This document shows positions 34,903-43,819 of a DNA stretch of 64,000 nucleotides, one piece after another. The first letter of the stretch is position 1; every line of letters starts with the position of its first letter. The notes under the pieces are model-generated. The model worked only from the letters and a program-made list of their open reading frames with translations. It was not told where the DNA came from and did no database searches. The position numbers and the translations under genes were made by a program. Source of the stretch: an uncultured Sulfitobacter sp. (GTDB lineage Bacteria > Pseudomonadota > Alphaproteobacteria > Rhodobacterales > Rhodobacteraceae); contig CANLOQ010000002.1 in assembly GCA_947492925.1 (NCBI GenBank), positions 372,001 through 436,000 of the forward strand, given 5' to 3'.

Positions 34903-36021
34903 GTGGCTGTCAACACCACGCCGGTCTCCGCCGGGCAGGCATTGGACGCGCTGCGGACCGGTTATGCTGCACAGGTGGCGGGCACCATGACAGCCTCGTG
35001 GATGCTGCACGGGCGTCCGGGCATCGGCAAGACCGAGATTGTGCAGCAACTGGCGACAGAGACAGGGGCCAGACTGTACGATCTGCGCCTGACCACGATC
35101 GAGCCGCAGGACCTGCGCGGGCTGCCGTTCTACGATCATGAGGCGCGCCGCACCGTCTGGTATCCGCCCGAGGACCTGCCCGATGATCCTGCCGCCCCGG
35201 CCATCCTGTTTCTGGATGAACTGACCGCCGCCGCCCCCGCCCTGCAGCCCACGGTCTACGGTCTTTTGCAGGAACGGCGCGTGGGCCAGCATGTTTTGCC
35301 TGCCTCCACTTTTATCGTGGCGGCGGGCAACACGGTAGAGGACGGTGCGATTGCCTATGAGATGGGCACAGCCCTGTCGGACAGGTTGATCCATCTGGCC
35401 GTTCGCGCGGAAGCGTCGGACTGGATTACACGTTATGCCGTGCCACAGGGGCTGCACCCATCGGTCACGGCGTTCATCCGCACCCGGCCTGATCTGCTGG
35501 ACACAACCGAAGATGCCCTGCGCAAAGGTCAGATGATTGCCTGCACGCCCCGGTCGTGGGCGCGGGTGTCCGCGCTGGTGCAGGCGGTAGAGGACAGGGC
35601 CCTGCGCGATGTGTTGATTGCAGGCACGCTGGGGGATGCGGTGGCAGCCGAATACATCCTGATCGCAGAGGATATTGCGGCAAGCGTGCAGGCCACCGCC
35701 ATGCTTGAGGCCTCGGGCAAGGAACGGCTGGAGATGTATCCCGAAAGCCTGCACGGGCTGACAGCGCTGGTCTATGCGCTGGTCACCATTGCAGACGCTG
35801 ATACGATTGGGCCCGCGATTGAGGTGATGGCCGAAATCAGGCTGCTGGCGCAGGCACGGCCGGATGCGGGCTTTGCCAGCCTGCCGCTGGGGGAATTGAC
35901 GACCTACGGCTTTGAGCTTTTGATTGACCGCGCGTTGGCACAGGATTTGCAGGAGGCGTTTCGCCACTCTGACGCCTATGCGCAATACGCGGCAGAGCGG
36001 GACGCCGCCGGATTGGCATGA
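34903..36021 (+). CDS. MoxR-type AAA+ ATPase
   Basis: A 372-residue AAA+ protein. Walker A is G-R-P-G-I-G-K-T at residues 37-44 and Walker B is I-L-F-L-D-E at 101-106, followed by L-Q-P-T-V-Y-G-L-L-Q-E-R-R. It starts with GTG 34903, directly after the peptidase stop. The stop overlaps the VWA-protein start by ATGA. MoxR ATPases act with VWA partners as chaperone-like machines that insert cofactors or remodel complexes. The client here is unknown. Confidence 0.88.
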   Translation: MAVNTTPVSAGQALDALRTGYAAQVAGTMTASWMLHGRPGIGKTEIVQQLATETGARLYDLRLTTIEPQDLRGLPFYDHEARRTVWYPPEDLPDDPAAPAILFLDELTAAAPALQPTVYGLLQERRVGQHVLPASTFIVAAGNTVEDGAIAYEMGTALSDRLIHLAVRAEASDWITRYAVPQGLHPSVTAFIRTRPDLLDTTEDALRKGQMIACTPRSWARVSALVQAVEDRALRDVLIAGTLGDAVAAEYILIAEDIAASVQATAMLEASGKERLEMYPESLHGLTALVYALVTIADADTIGPAIEVMAEIRLLAQARPDAGFASLPLGELTTYGFELLIDRALAQDLQEAFRHSDAYAQYAAERDAAGLA

Positions 36022-37259
36022 CCGCCCCCCACAGCACCCGCGCCACCGCCGCCCTGCGGGCTTTGGCCGAAGCGGACCCGGCGCTGGCCGCGCTGTCGCT
36101 TTGGTGTCGTCACCGCGATGGCGCAGAAACGCGCACGGCAGGGGATGAGATCACCTATGGACCGGCGTTCGAGGCCATGCCGCTGCATGAACAGACCGGG
36201 CTTGCCGCGCATCACGTTCTGCATGTGGCCTTGCGCCATTCCGCGCGCCTTGCCGATCTGGAGCGGCGTCTGGGTGCGGGGTTTGATGCCGCTCTTTACA
36301 ATCTTGCAGCGGATGCGCTGGTCAATGAGGTGCTGCTGCTGGCAGATCACGCGCTGCCGCGCCCTGCGGTGACGGCAAGTGATGTGTTGCAGCAGGCGCT
36401 GGGCAAAACAGTACCGCCCGCCGAAGTACTGGCGGAATGGGATGTGGACCGGCTTTATTTCGCGCTGGTGGCGGCACGTGAGGGACAGGACGGGACGCAG
36501 AAGGATGCAGCGCAAAGGTATGCGGCGGCGCAGGATTTCGACCCCGACCTTGATCCTTCCCCGGGGCAACCAGACACCGACGGCGGGGCCGAAGAGGCCG
36601 CCCGTTGGCAACAGCACGTCAGTCGCGCACTGGATGCGGGCCGTCAGGCTGGGCGCGGCATCGGGCGGCACCTGCATAGGCTGGCGGATGTGTCGCAGCC
36701 GCGCCTTCCTTGGGAAATGCTGTTGCGGCGGTTGCTGACGCAGGCGGTGACCGTGCAACCCCGACCCAACCCAAGACGCCCCGCGCGGCGCTGGATTGCA
36801 ACCACGGCAGAGGCCATGCGGCGCGGCACGCTCGCGCCGGGCTATCAACCCGGTCAGAGTCCGCTCACGGATGTGCCGCGCATTGCCATCGGGCTTGATG
36901 CGTCCTCTAGCATTGATGACGCCCGGCTGGCGCTCTTCTGGGCCGAGGTCACCGGCATCGCGCGGCGGATGCGGGCGGAACTGGCGCTGATGATATTTGA
37001 TGACGCGGTGCGTTACCGCCAGCGGCTGGACCCCGCGCAGAGCCGGTTTGATCTGCCCGAGCTGCCGCGCGGGGGCGGCACGGCGTTTGAACCGGTGATC
37101 GCCGAAGCGCAGCAGATGGAGGCCGCCGCGCTGGTCATGCTGACCGATCTGGAAGGGGCGGCGGGGGCCGCGCCGCGCGGGCTGCCGGTGATCTGGGTGG
37201 TGCCCGAACCGGGCAGCCTCGTGCCCCCTTTCGGGCGGCTGGTGGACATGACCGCCTGA
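36018..37259 (+). CDS. VWA / DUF2201 putative metallopeptidase-like partner of MoxR
   Basis: A 413-residue protein. The N-terminal domain has H-H-V-L-H at residues 65-69 followed by V-A-L-R-H, corresponding to the putative metal-binding helix of DUF2201 proteins. The expected HExxH glutamate is His here, so peptidase activity is doubtful. A variable, charged central region (about 170-200) precedes a C-terminal VWA-like domain with the MIDAS-type D-A-S-S-S-I and T-D-L-E-G. It is coupled to the MoxR ATPase (ATGA overlap), a standard MoxR-VWA pair. Confidence 0.82.
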   Translation: MTAPHSTRATAALRALAEADPALAALSLWCRHRDGAETRTAGDEITYGPAFEAMPLHEQTGLAAHHVLHVALRHSARLADLERRLGAGFDAALYNLAADALVNEVLLLADHALPRPAVTASDVLQQALGKTVPPAEVLAEWDVDRLYFALVAAREGQDGTQKDAAQRYAAAQDFDPDLDPSPGQPDTDGGAEEAARWQQHVSRALDAGRQAGRGIGRHLHRLADVSQPRLPWEMLLRRLLTQAVTVQPRPNPRRPARRWIATTAEAMRRGTLAPGYQPGQSPLTDVPRIAIGLDASSSIDDARLALFWAEVTGIARRMRAELALMIFDDAVRYRQRLDPAQSRFDLPELPRGGGTAFEPVIAEAQQMEAAALVMLTDLEGAAGAAPRGLPVIWVVPEPGSLVPPFGRLVDMTA

Positions 37260-37261
37260 GG

Positions 37262-37933
37262 CTAGGCCAGCGCCGCCGCCAGCCGCGCGTGTGCGGAAAC
37301 GCCTTTGGCGTCAAAGGTGATGTCGCGCAGGAATGTGTTCTGGGACTGGTTGATGCGTTGCAGCAGGCGCTCGGTGAGTGGTGGCTGAAACAGGCGGTCG
37401 TGCAGGATGGCGCGTTCCTCTGCATCGAGCCGCAGCACTTCGGGGCCGTCTTCTGATTGCACCGTCACATAGGTCAGCGGCCTGAGGTGCCAGAGTTCTG
37501 ATTGTTCGACCACCAGATGCAGCCGCCCGGTTTTCATGCCACGTCTGGCGGCAATCCGGGTCAGCGCATCGCGCGCCTGCACCTTGAGCAGGTCCAGCCC
37601 GCGCGCGGCCTCTGCCGCGTCGATCAGGGCGGCACGGCGTTTGTCAGGCACGCGCAGCAGGCGCATTTCGACCCACCAGATGATCGCAATCATCAGGATC
37701 GGGGCCTGCGCGATGGGCAGGGCGGCGACGTTCCACAGCGCCCCGATCACAATCAGCGGTGACAGCGACAGCACGTAGCGCACCGCCTGAAACTCAACAA
37801 GCAGACGCAGGATGCCCCCCGCCGCCCGTCGGTCCCGTGGCCAGACGGTGACGCGCCCGAAGAACTTGCGCGGCAGTTGGCGCACCACAAGGATGGCAGG
37901 GTTGGAGATCGTATCATGGGTCACGACAAGCAT
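37262..37933 (-). CDS. Predicted membrane protein, function unknown
   Basis: A 223-residue protein I do not recognise. It has one or two hydrophobic segments at about residues 52-86 (V-L-S-L-S-P-L-I-V-I-G-A-L-W and A-P-I-L-M-I-A-I-I-W-W-V), then a cytoplasmic part rich in Arg/Leu. The latter includes L-R-P-L-T-Y-V-T-V-Q-S-E-D-G-P-E-V-L-R-L. It is convergent with the VWA gene with a 2-bp gap. The true start is not certain; several ATG codons follow within the hydrophobic part. Confidence 0.6.
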   Translation of the reverse strand: MLVVTHDTISNPAILVVRQLPRKFFGRVTVWPRDRRAAGGILRLLVEFQAVRYVLSLSPLIVIGALWNVAALPIAQAPILMIAIIWWVEMRLLRVPDKRRAALIDAAEAARGLDLLKVQARDALTRIAARRGMKTGRLHLVVEQSELWHLRPLTYVTVQSEDGPEVLRLDAEERAILHDRLFQPPLTERLLQRINQSQNTFLRDITFDAKGVSAHARLAAALA

Positions 37934-38303
37934 GTCTGAGATTTAGCACGCCGCCCGGCATTGCACAGCCGTTTGCACGGGCAGGGGGGCAGACGGGGCA
38001 AAGCGGCAAAAGTACCCTGACCATAAGCAGCTGAAATACCGCGCTGCGCAAACAGGCTGGATATTCTTGGCAAAGGTGCTAACCTGCCAGCGTCGGGACG
38101 GAAATTTCTGCCGGGCTGACGTGGGGTGCCTGTGTGCAGGCTGTGCGCGGCATCTTTGAATTGTATTGAGAAGATGATTTTGAACCGCAATTTTGACGCA
38201 GGTAACGTTCGGGTAACTTTCGGCCACCCAGCACACCACCCGGTGTATCCCGGCCCACTACCCACCGCCACACTGGCCTGCGTCCCGTGTAAAGGAGCAT
38301 AAG
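37934..38303. other. 370-bp intergenic region
   Basis: No gene is supported here. The only order I see is an imperfect 11-bp tandem repeat (GGTAACGTTCG at 38201-38211, GGTAACTTTCG at 38212-38222) and, just upstream, a TTGACG (38193-38198) that could be a -35 box for the next gene. The ribosome site AAAGGAG of the downstream gene is at its end. It must contain divergent promoters for both neighbours. Confidence 0.5.
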
Positions 38304-39140
38304 ATGGCCAAGAAACCATCCGCCGCCGAGCTGAAAAAGCAAGGTGATGAGCTGAAGGTCAAGTTTTCCGAAATCCGCAAGGTCCCGCATCAGTTCGCGA
38401 TGCAGATCGGCAAGGAAGGCATCGTCTTTATGGCCGATCGCAAGAAACCTGCCGATGCGCTGTGGCGCACCGCCAAAAAGGAAGGTGGCAGCAGCAAAGG
38501 GGCCAAGGGCACCTGCACCATGAACGGCAAGGTGCTTGAGCTGGAATGCGATGATCCGGGTGGTGTTCCATCGGGCCTGCCGCGCATGGCCAAGACCTAT
38601 TTTGCCGAACGGATGCAATCCATCAAGGTTGTTCTGAAGGGTGAGGAAGACGCCGACGCAGACCAAAGCGCCGGAGCAGAGGATGAAAACGCCGCAGGCG
38701 CTGCCGCAGGGGCCGGCGAGGCCGCCTCGCAGCCCGCAGGCGAAAGCGCTGCTGCAGCACCCGCCGGGGAAGAGGCAAATGCCGCAGCCCCCGCAGGCGA
38801 GAGTGATTTGGAAGCGTTGCAGCGCGAGTACAGCGAGATCGAGGCCGATGTCGAAGGCGCGGTCAGCTCTGAAAATGCGGCCCTGAGCAAAAAGATGGTC
38901 GGCCTGAAGCGCATGTTCGAGGGGCAGTTGAACGCGAACCCCAAAAAGGCGCGCGCGATCTTTGGTCTGCTGACCACCACGCTTGACGAAGCCCGGCAGG
39001 CCGGTGACATCGCACAGGCCGCAGGCGGTGCAGATGGCGGTGGCGACACTGGGCCTGATCCGGCGGCAGTTGCCGCGCGGCGGTCGCAGATTGCCGATCT
39101 GGAAAGCAGTGTCGACGCGCTGTTGGCCGAATTCGCCTGA
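38304..39140 (+). CDS. Unrecognised soluble protein with Ala/Glu-rich linker and coiled coil
   Basis: A 278-residue protein with no family I can name. Residues 1-113 form a basic, compact domain (with C-T-M-N-G-K-V-L-E-L-E-C-D-D and K-V-P-H-Q-F-A-M-Q-I-G). Residues about 114-165 are a low-complexity Ala/Glu/Gly/Asp linker with repeated P-A-G-E units. Residues 166-278 are predicted helical, with heptad-like L/E/I spacing at both ends. There is no signal peptide or membrane segment. It has a strong ribosome site AAAGGAG. It stands alone between a long promoter region and tRNA-Gly. Confidence 0.75.
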   Translation: MAKKPSAAELKKQGDELKVKFSEIRKVPHQFAMQIGKEGIVFMADRKKPADALWRTAKKEGGSSKGAKGTCTMNGKVLELECDDPGGVPSGLPRMAKTYFAERMQSIKVVLKGEEDADADQSAGAEDENAAGAAAGAGEAASQPAGESAAAAPAGEEANAAAPAGESDLEALQREYSEIEADVEGAVSSENAALSKKMVGLKRMFEGQLNANPKKARAIFGLLTTTLDEARQAGDIAQAAGGADGGGDTGPDPAAVAARRSQIADLESSVDALLAEFA

Positions 39141-39272
39141 CACGTATCCTGACCACAAGCGGCTTTGCCGGGGCAGGATCACGCGCGCTGCCCCGGGTCG
39201 ATTTTCGGGACGTTTGCCTGCAAGCGGGTGCTTGACCTCCGAACGGTGATGACATAACTCCGTTAGCGTTGC

Positions 39273-39346
39273 GCGGGCGTTGTGTAATGGTAAGACCTCA
39301 GCCTTCCAAGCTGATGATACGGGTTCGATTCCCGTCGCCCGCTCCA
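39273..39346 (+). tRNA. tRNA-Gly (anticodon TCC)
   Basis: A complete cloverleaf with CCA encoded. The acceptor stem GCGGGCG (39273-39279) pairs with CGCCCGC (39336-39342). The anticodon stem-loop is TCAGC-CTTCCAA-GCTGA with anticodon TCC at 39305-39307. The T arm is CGGGT-TCGATTC-CCG type, and the 3' end T-CCA is at 39343-39346. It decodes GGA/GGG. No integrase or duplicated 3' end follows, so there is no sign that it serves as an attachment site. Confidence 0.97.
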
Positions 39347-39453
39347 TTCCTTTCTTTGTGATACATATGCGCGGTGGCGTTGCGACATTCGGGGCGCTTG
39401 ACCCGGGCGGCCTGTCGCGCCATCAGGCGTGCAGAAAACCGGAAGGACCTTTC

Positions 39454-41256
39454 ATGGCGCGCGCACCATCTCCCGCTCCTCATCCAACCAAGGAACGCGA
39501 AAAGTCGCGCAAGATCGGCGCGCTGCGTGCCCTGTCGCCTTTTGTCTGGCCATACCGCATGCTGCTGGTGTCGGCACTGCTGGCGCTTGTGTTGACCGCG
39601 ATGGTTTCTTTGACGCTGCCTCTGGCGGTGCGCCGGGTGATTGATAATTTCAGCACCGCGGCACCGGAACTGCTGGATCAGTATTTTCTGGCGGCTATCG
39701 CGATTGCAGCGCTGCTGGCTTTTGGCACGGCGCTGCGCTTTTTGCTGGTGACGCGGTTGGGCGAACGCGTGGTGGCCGACATCCGCAAGGCGGTCTTTGA
39801 CCGGGTCATCGGGATGAGCCCGGCATTCTACGAAAAGATCATGACCGGTGAGGTGCTGAGCCGGATCACCACCGATACGACCCTGATCCAGTCAGTCATC
39901 GGTTCATCTGTTTCCATCGCGCTGCGCAACGCGTTGATTTTTCTGGGGGGGCTGGTGCTGATGCTGCTGACCTCGGCCAAGCTGACGGGGCTGGTTTTGC
40001 TGATCGTGCCAGCGGTGATTGTGCCTATCCTCACTCTCAGCCGCAAAATGCGCGTGATCAGCCGCGAAACACAGGACTGGATTGCGGCGTCATCGGGCAA
40101 TGCATCCGAAAGCCTGACTGCGGTGCAAACCGTGCAGGCCTTTACCCATGAGACCGCCAGTCGGCACCAGTTTTCTCAGATTACCGAAGCGTCTTTTGAT
40201 GCTGCTAAACGACGGATCAACGTGCGGTCGCTGATGACGGTGATCGTGATATTTCTCGTATTTTCCGGCGTGGTTGGCGTGCTGTGGATCGGTGCGCGCG
40301 ATGTGCGCGCGGGTGACATGACGCCCGGTGCGCTGGTGCAGTTCGTGATCTATGCGGTGATGGTCGCGGGGGCGGTTGCAGCACTGTCGGAAATCTGGGG
40401 CGAATTGCAGCGCGCCGCCGGGGCCACCGAGCGGCTGGTTGAATTGCTGCAGACCGATGACAGCGTATCGGACCCGGACGCGCCGCAGACGTTAAACACT
40501 CCGGTGCGCGGCCATATCCGGTTTGAAAACGTGCATTTCACCTATCCCTCGCGGCCCGATATTGCCGCGCTGGACCATGTGGACATTGAGATCAAGCCGG
40601 GCGAGACGGTGGCCTTTGTAGGCCCATCAGGTGCGGGCAAGACGACAATCATTCAGATGATCCTGCGCTTTTATGATCCCAAATCGGGGCGTATCACGCT
40701 GGACGGGGTGGATCTGCGCGATCTGGCGCGGGCTGATTTCCGCAACGCCATCGCGCTGGTGCCGCAGGACCCGGTGATCTTTGCCGCGAGTGCTGCCGAG
40801 AACATCCGCTTTGGCAGGCCCGATGCCAGTGACGCCGATGTGCGCGCGGCGGCAGAGGCGGCGGCGGCGGATGCGTTTATCACCGCACTGCCCGAGGGCT
40901 ATGACAGCTATCTGGGGGAACGCGGCGTGATGCTGTCGGGCGGGCAGAAGCAGCGCATTGCGATTGCCCGCGCGATCCTGCGCGATGCGCCCGTGCTGCT
41001 GCTGGACGAGGCGACAAGCGCGCTGGACGCGGAAAGCGAACGCGCGGTTCAACAGGCCGTTGATCTGCTGAGCGAGAACCGCACCACGCTGATTGTGGCG
41101 CACCGTCTGGCCACGGTAAAAAAGGCGGACCGCATCATCGTCCTGAACGCCGGGCAGGTGGTGGCCACCGGCACCCATGATGAGCTGGTGGCCAAGGGCG
41201 GCTTGTACGCCCGGTTGGCGCGGTTGCAGTTTACCGATGGTATCGCCGCAGAGTAA
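39454..41256 (+). CDS. ABC exporter, fused membrane and ATPase domains (MsbA-like)
   Basis: A 600-residue half-transporter that would work as a homodimer. Residues about 35-330 hold six membrane segments. The ATPase follows with Walker A G-P-S-G-A-G-K-T-T, Q-loop P-Q-D-P-V-I-F, signature L-S-G-G-Q-K-Q-R and Walker B V-L-L-L-D-E-A-T-S-A-L-D. The ATG 39454 has GGAAGGA upstream; the frame that begins inside the tRNA is rejected. The substrate is not readable: lipid, drug or peptide export are all possible. It stands alone downstream of tRNA-Gly. Confidence 0.9.
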   Translation: MARAPSPAPHPTKEREKSRKIGALRALSPFVWPYRMLLVSALLALVLTAMVSLTLPLAVRRVIDNFSTAAPELLDQYFLAAIAIAALLAFGTALRFLLVTRLGERVVADIRKAVFDRVIGMSPAFYEKIMTGEVLSRITTDTTLIQSVIGSSVSIALRNALIFLGGLVLMLLTSAKLTGLVLLIVPAVIVPILTLSRKMRVISRETQDWIAASSGNASESLTAVQTVQAFTHETASRHQFSQITEASFDAAKRRINVRSLMTVIVIFLVFSGVVGVLWIGARDVRAGDMTPGALVQFVIYAVMVAGAVAALSEIWGELQRAAGATERLVELLQTDDSVSDPDAPQTLNTPVRGHIRFENVHFTYPSRPDIAALDHVDIEIKPGETVAFVGPSGAGKTTIIQMILRFYDPKSGRITLDGVDLRDLARADFRNAIALVPQDPVIFAASAAENIRFGRPDASDADVRAAAEAAAADAFITALPEGYDSYLGERGVMLSGGQKQRIAIARAILRDAPVLLLDEATSALDAESERAVQQAVDLLSENRTTLIVAHRLATVKKADRIIVLNAGQVVATGTHDELVAKGGLYARLARLQFTDGIAAE

Positions 41257-41325
41257 TTCCCCCTTTTGTTTTGACGCCTTTGGGGGGCATACTCTGCCCT
41301 GAACACACATAAGGGGAGAACCATC

Positions 41326-41757
41326 ATGGGATTGTGGAGTTTTGTAAAAGGTGCTGGCAAGAAGGTATTCGGCGGCGATGATGATGCCGAGGTTTCAGGT
41401 GCCGCCCTTCAGGACGAGCTGAAGGATCTGGGTCTTGAGACAGAAGGGCTCGACATCACGGTCGAGGGGGATCAGGTCAAGGTGTCCGGCAAGGCGGCCA
41501 GCCAGGAAATGAAGGAAAAGGTCATTCTGGCCGTGGGCAATGTCGAAGGCGTGGCCGCAGTGGATGACCAGCTTGAGGGCGGCGAGGGCGAGCCCACGTT
41601 CCACACGGTTGAAAAGGGCGACACGCTTTGGGCTGTGGCGGAAAAGGCGCTGGGTAACGGCGCGCGCTATACCGAGATTTTCGAGGCCAACAAACCGATG
41701 CTGAGCGACCCGGACAAGATTTATCCCGGTCAGGTGCTGCGTATTCCGACCGCGTAA
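41326..41757 (+). CDS. BON-LysM domain protein (Kbp/YgaU-like)
   Basis: A 143-residue cytoplasmic protein. The BON domain is at about 25-85 (L-D-I-T-V-E-G-D-Q-V-K-V-S-G-K-A) and the LysM domain at about 92-141 (H-T-V-E-K-G-D-T-L-W-A-V-A and I-Y-P-G-Q-V-L-R-I-P). Domain order and length match E. coli Kbp (149 residues), a cytoplasmic potassium-binding protein. There is no signal peptide, so despite LysM it is unlikely to bind peptidoglycan. It is preceded by GGGGAG. Confidence 0.85.
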   Translation: MGLWSFVKGAGKKVFGGDDDAEVSGAALQDELKDLGLETEGLDITVEGDQVKVSGKAASQEMKEKVILAVGNVEGVAAVDDQLEGGEGEPTFHTVEKGDTLWAVAEKALGNGARYTEIFEANKPMLSDPDKIYPGQVLRIPTA

Positions 41758-41941
41758 CGGCGCCGGACGATCAGGATCAGCAAGGCGCGCGCAGCATAGC
41801 GGCGCGCGCCTTGTGCCGAACCACGCCACCGCATGCTGACGCAACGTCGGGCCAACCCGATTTGCTTGCGTAAAAGACCATTTGCCATCATCCTGACCGC
41901 TAAGAAAAAATAGCCGGAATCGGCTTTAGGGGAGGAAAATG

Positions 41942-43819
41942 ATGAAATACGCCGGAATGGAAGACCGTAATGCGATCGAAGCAGAGATGCCGTGGGAAGA
42001 CCGCGACGTGCCCAAGACGCTGCACGCCCAGCTGACGAAGACCGCAAAGAATTTCCCGAACCACAACGCGATCAGTTTTCAGCTCTTGTCGGGCGAGAAG
42101 GACAAGAAGGAAACATTCACCTGGTCGCAATTGCTGGGCAAGGTGTCCCAGACGGCGAATATGTTCCGCTCCCTTGGCATTGGTCCGAAGGATGTGGTGG
42201 CCTATGTTTTGCCCAACACAAATGAAACAGTGTTGTCGCTGCTGGGCGGTGCGGTTGCGGGCATCGCACAGCCTGTGAACCCGCTCCTGAATGCGGAACA
42301 GATCGGTGCGATCCTGCGCGAGACGGGGGCGTCTGTTGTGGTGACACTGCGGCCTTTCCCCAAGACAGACGTGGCAGAGAAAACCGCCGAGGCGGTTAAG
42401 CTGGCTCCGGGTGTTCACACGGTGCTTGAGGTCGACCTGCTGCGCTATCTGACGCCACCAAAATCCTGGATTGTGCCGCTGATCCGCCCCAAAAATACGG
42501 TAGGAAATCAGGCCAAGTATCTGAATTTTAACACCGAACTGGCCAAGCACGGCACCACGCTGGCGTTTGAGGATCCACAGGAAGACCGCGTTGCGTTCTA
42601 TTTCCACACCGGCGGCACCACGGGCATGCCCAAGGTCGCGCAGCACACCTATTCCGGTGCGATCTACAATGGTTGGGTTGGCGATACCGTCTTGCTGAGT
42701 GCCGATGACGTGATGCTTTGCCCGCTGCCACTGTTCCATGTGATGGCCTGTCAGGTGATGCTGATGGGGGCGGTGTGTTCGGGCGCGCATGTGGTTTTCC
42801 CCACGCCGCAGGGTTACCGCGGCGAGGGCGTGTTCGACAACCTGTGGAAGCTGGTGGAGCGTTACAAGGTGACCTTTGTGGTCTCCGTCCCGACCGCACT
42901 TGCTGCCACCATGCAGGTGCCCGTGAACGCGGATATTTCATCGGTCAAGACCGCTTTTTCCGGCTCTGCCCCGCTGCCGCTGGAACTGTTCAAACGGTTT
43001 GAGGAAAAAACCGGCATGACCATCGTGGAAGGCTACGGCATGACCGAAGCCACCTGCCTTGTGTCCGGTAATCCGGTGGACGGCGAAAAGAAGGTCGGGT
43101 CCATTGGTATTCCGTTCCCCTACACCGACATCAAAATCGTCAAAGGCTCTGCCGAAGGCGATGTTGAGGCGAACGTGGATGAGATTGGCGAGATTTGCGT
43201 GTCCAACCCCGGCGTCTACGTAGGTAACACCTATACCGAGGCGGACAAGAACAAGGGCCTGTATTACAACGACAAATATCTGCGCACAGGCGATCTGGGC
43301 CGGGTGGACAGCGACGGGTATCTGTGGATCACGGGCCGGTCGAAGGACCTGATCATCCGTGGGGGTCACAACATCGACCCTGCCGAGATTGAAGAGGCGC
43401 TTCTGGGCCACGAGGCTGTTGCCTTTGCCGGGGCCATCGGCCAGCCGGATGCCCACGCGGGCGAATTGCCGTGCGCCTTTGTCGAACTGGTTGACGGGGC
43501 CAGCGTGACCGAGGCTGAACTGATCGCTCATTGCCAGAAGCACGTGCAAGAACGTGCGGCGCACCCCAAGCATATCAAGATCATGGACGAGTTGCCCAAG
43601 ACTGCCGTTGGCAAGATCTTCAAGCCTGACCTGCGCAAGGATGCCATTACCCGCATTTTTGACGACGTGCTGAGCACTAAAAACATCGACGCGCGGGTGG
43701 ATCATGTGATTGACGACAAAAAACGCGGTTTGGTCGCCAAAGTTGCGATGAACGGTGCGTCCGAACAGGAAGTGGATGCTGTATTGGGCGGCTTCACGAC
43801 CAAGTGGGAAGCTGCTTGA
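41942..43819 (+). CDS. Acyl-CoA synthetase (AMP-forming)
   Basis: A 625-residue class I ligase. The P-loop is a variant F-H-T-G-G-T-T-G-M-P-K. Other motifs are V-E-G-Y-G-M-T-E-A, Y-L-R-T-G-D-L-G-R, R-S-K-D-L-I-I-R-G-G-H-N-I-D-P and T-A-V-G-K-I-F-K with the catalytic Lys. The C-terminus carries about 70 extra residues after the usual end. Two ATG codons, 41939 and 41942, follow the strong AGGGGAGG; I chose 41942 for its better spacing of six. It is coupled to the downstream esterase (TTGA overlap). The substrate is probably a fatty or aryl acid released by that esterase. Confidence 0.87.
   Translation: MKYAGMEDRNAIEAEMPWEDRDVPKTLHAQLTKTAKNFPNHNAISFQLLSGEKDKKETFTWSQLLGKVSQTANMFRSLGIGPKDVVAYVLPNTNETVLSLLGGAVAGIAQPVNPLLNAEQIGAILRETGASVVVTLRPFPKTDVAEKTAEAVKLAPGVHTVLEVDLLRYLTPPKSWIVPLIRPKNTVGNQAKYLNFNTELAKHGTTLAFEDPQEDRVAFYFHTGGTTGMPKVAQHTYSGAIYNGWVGDTVLLSADDVMLCPLPLFHVMACQVMLMGAVCSGAHVVFPTPQGYRGEGVFDNLWKLVERYKVTFVVSVPTALAATMQVPVNADISSVKTAFSGSAPLPLELFKRFEEKTGMTIVEGYGMTEATCLVSGNPVDGEKKVGSIGIPFPYTDIKIVKGSAEGDVEANVDEIGEICVSNPGVYVGNTYTEADKNKGLYYNDKYLRTGDLGRVDSDGYLWITGRSKDLIIRGGHNIDPAEIEEALLGHEAVAFAGAIGQPDAHAGELPCAFVELVDGASVTEAELIAHCQKHVQERAAHPKHIKIMDELPKTAVGKIFKPDLRKDAITRIFDDVLSTKNIDARVDHVIDDKKRGLVAKVAMNGASEQEVDAVLGGFTTKWEAA

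Noticed and set aside
39273-39453. Possible genomic island boundary at tRNA-Gly
   Set aside because: No integrase, no duplicated tRNA 3' end and no change in composition follow within the window.
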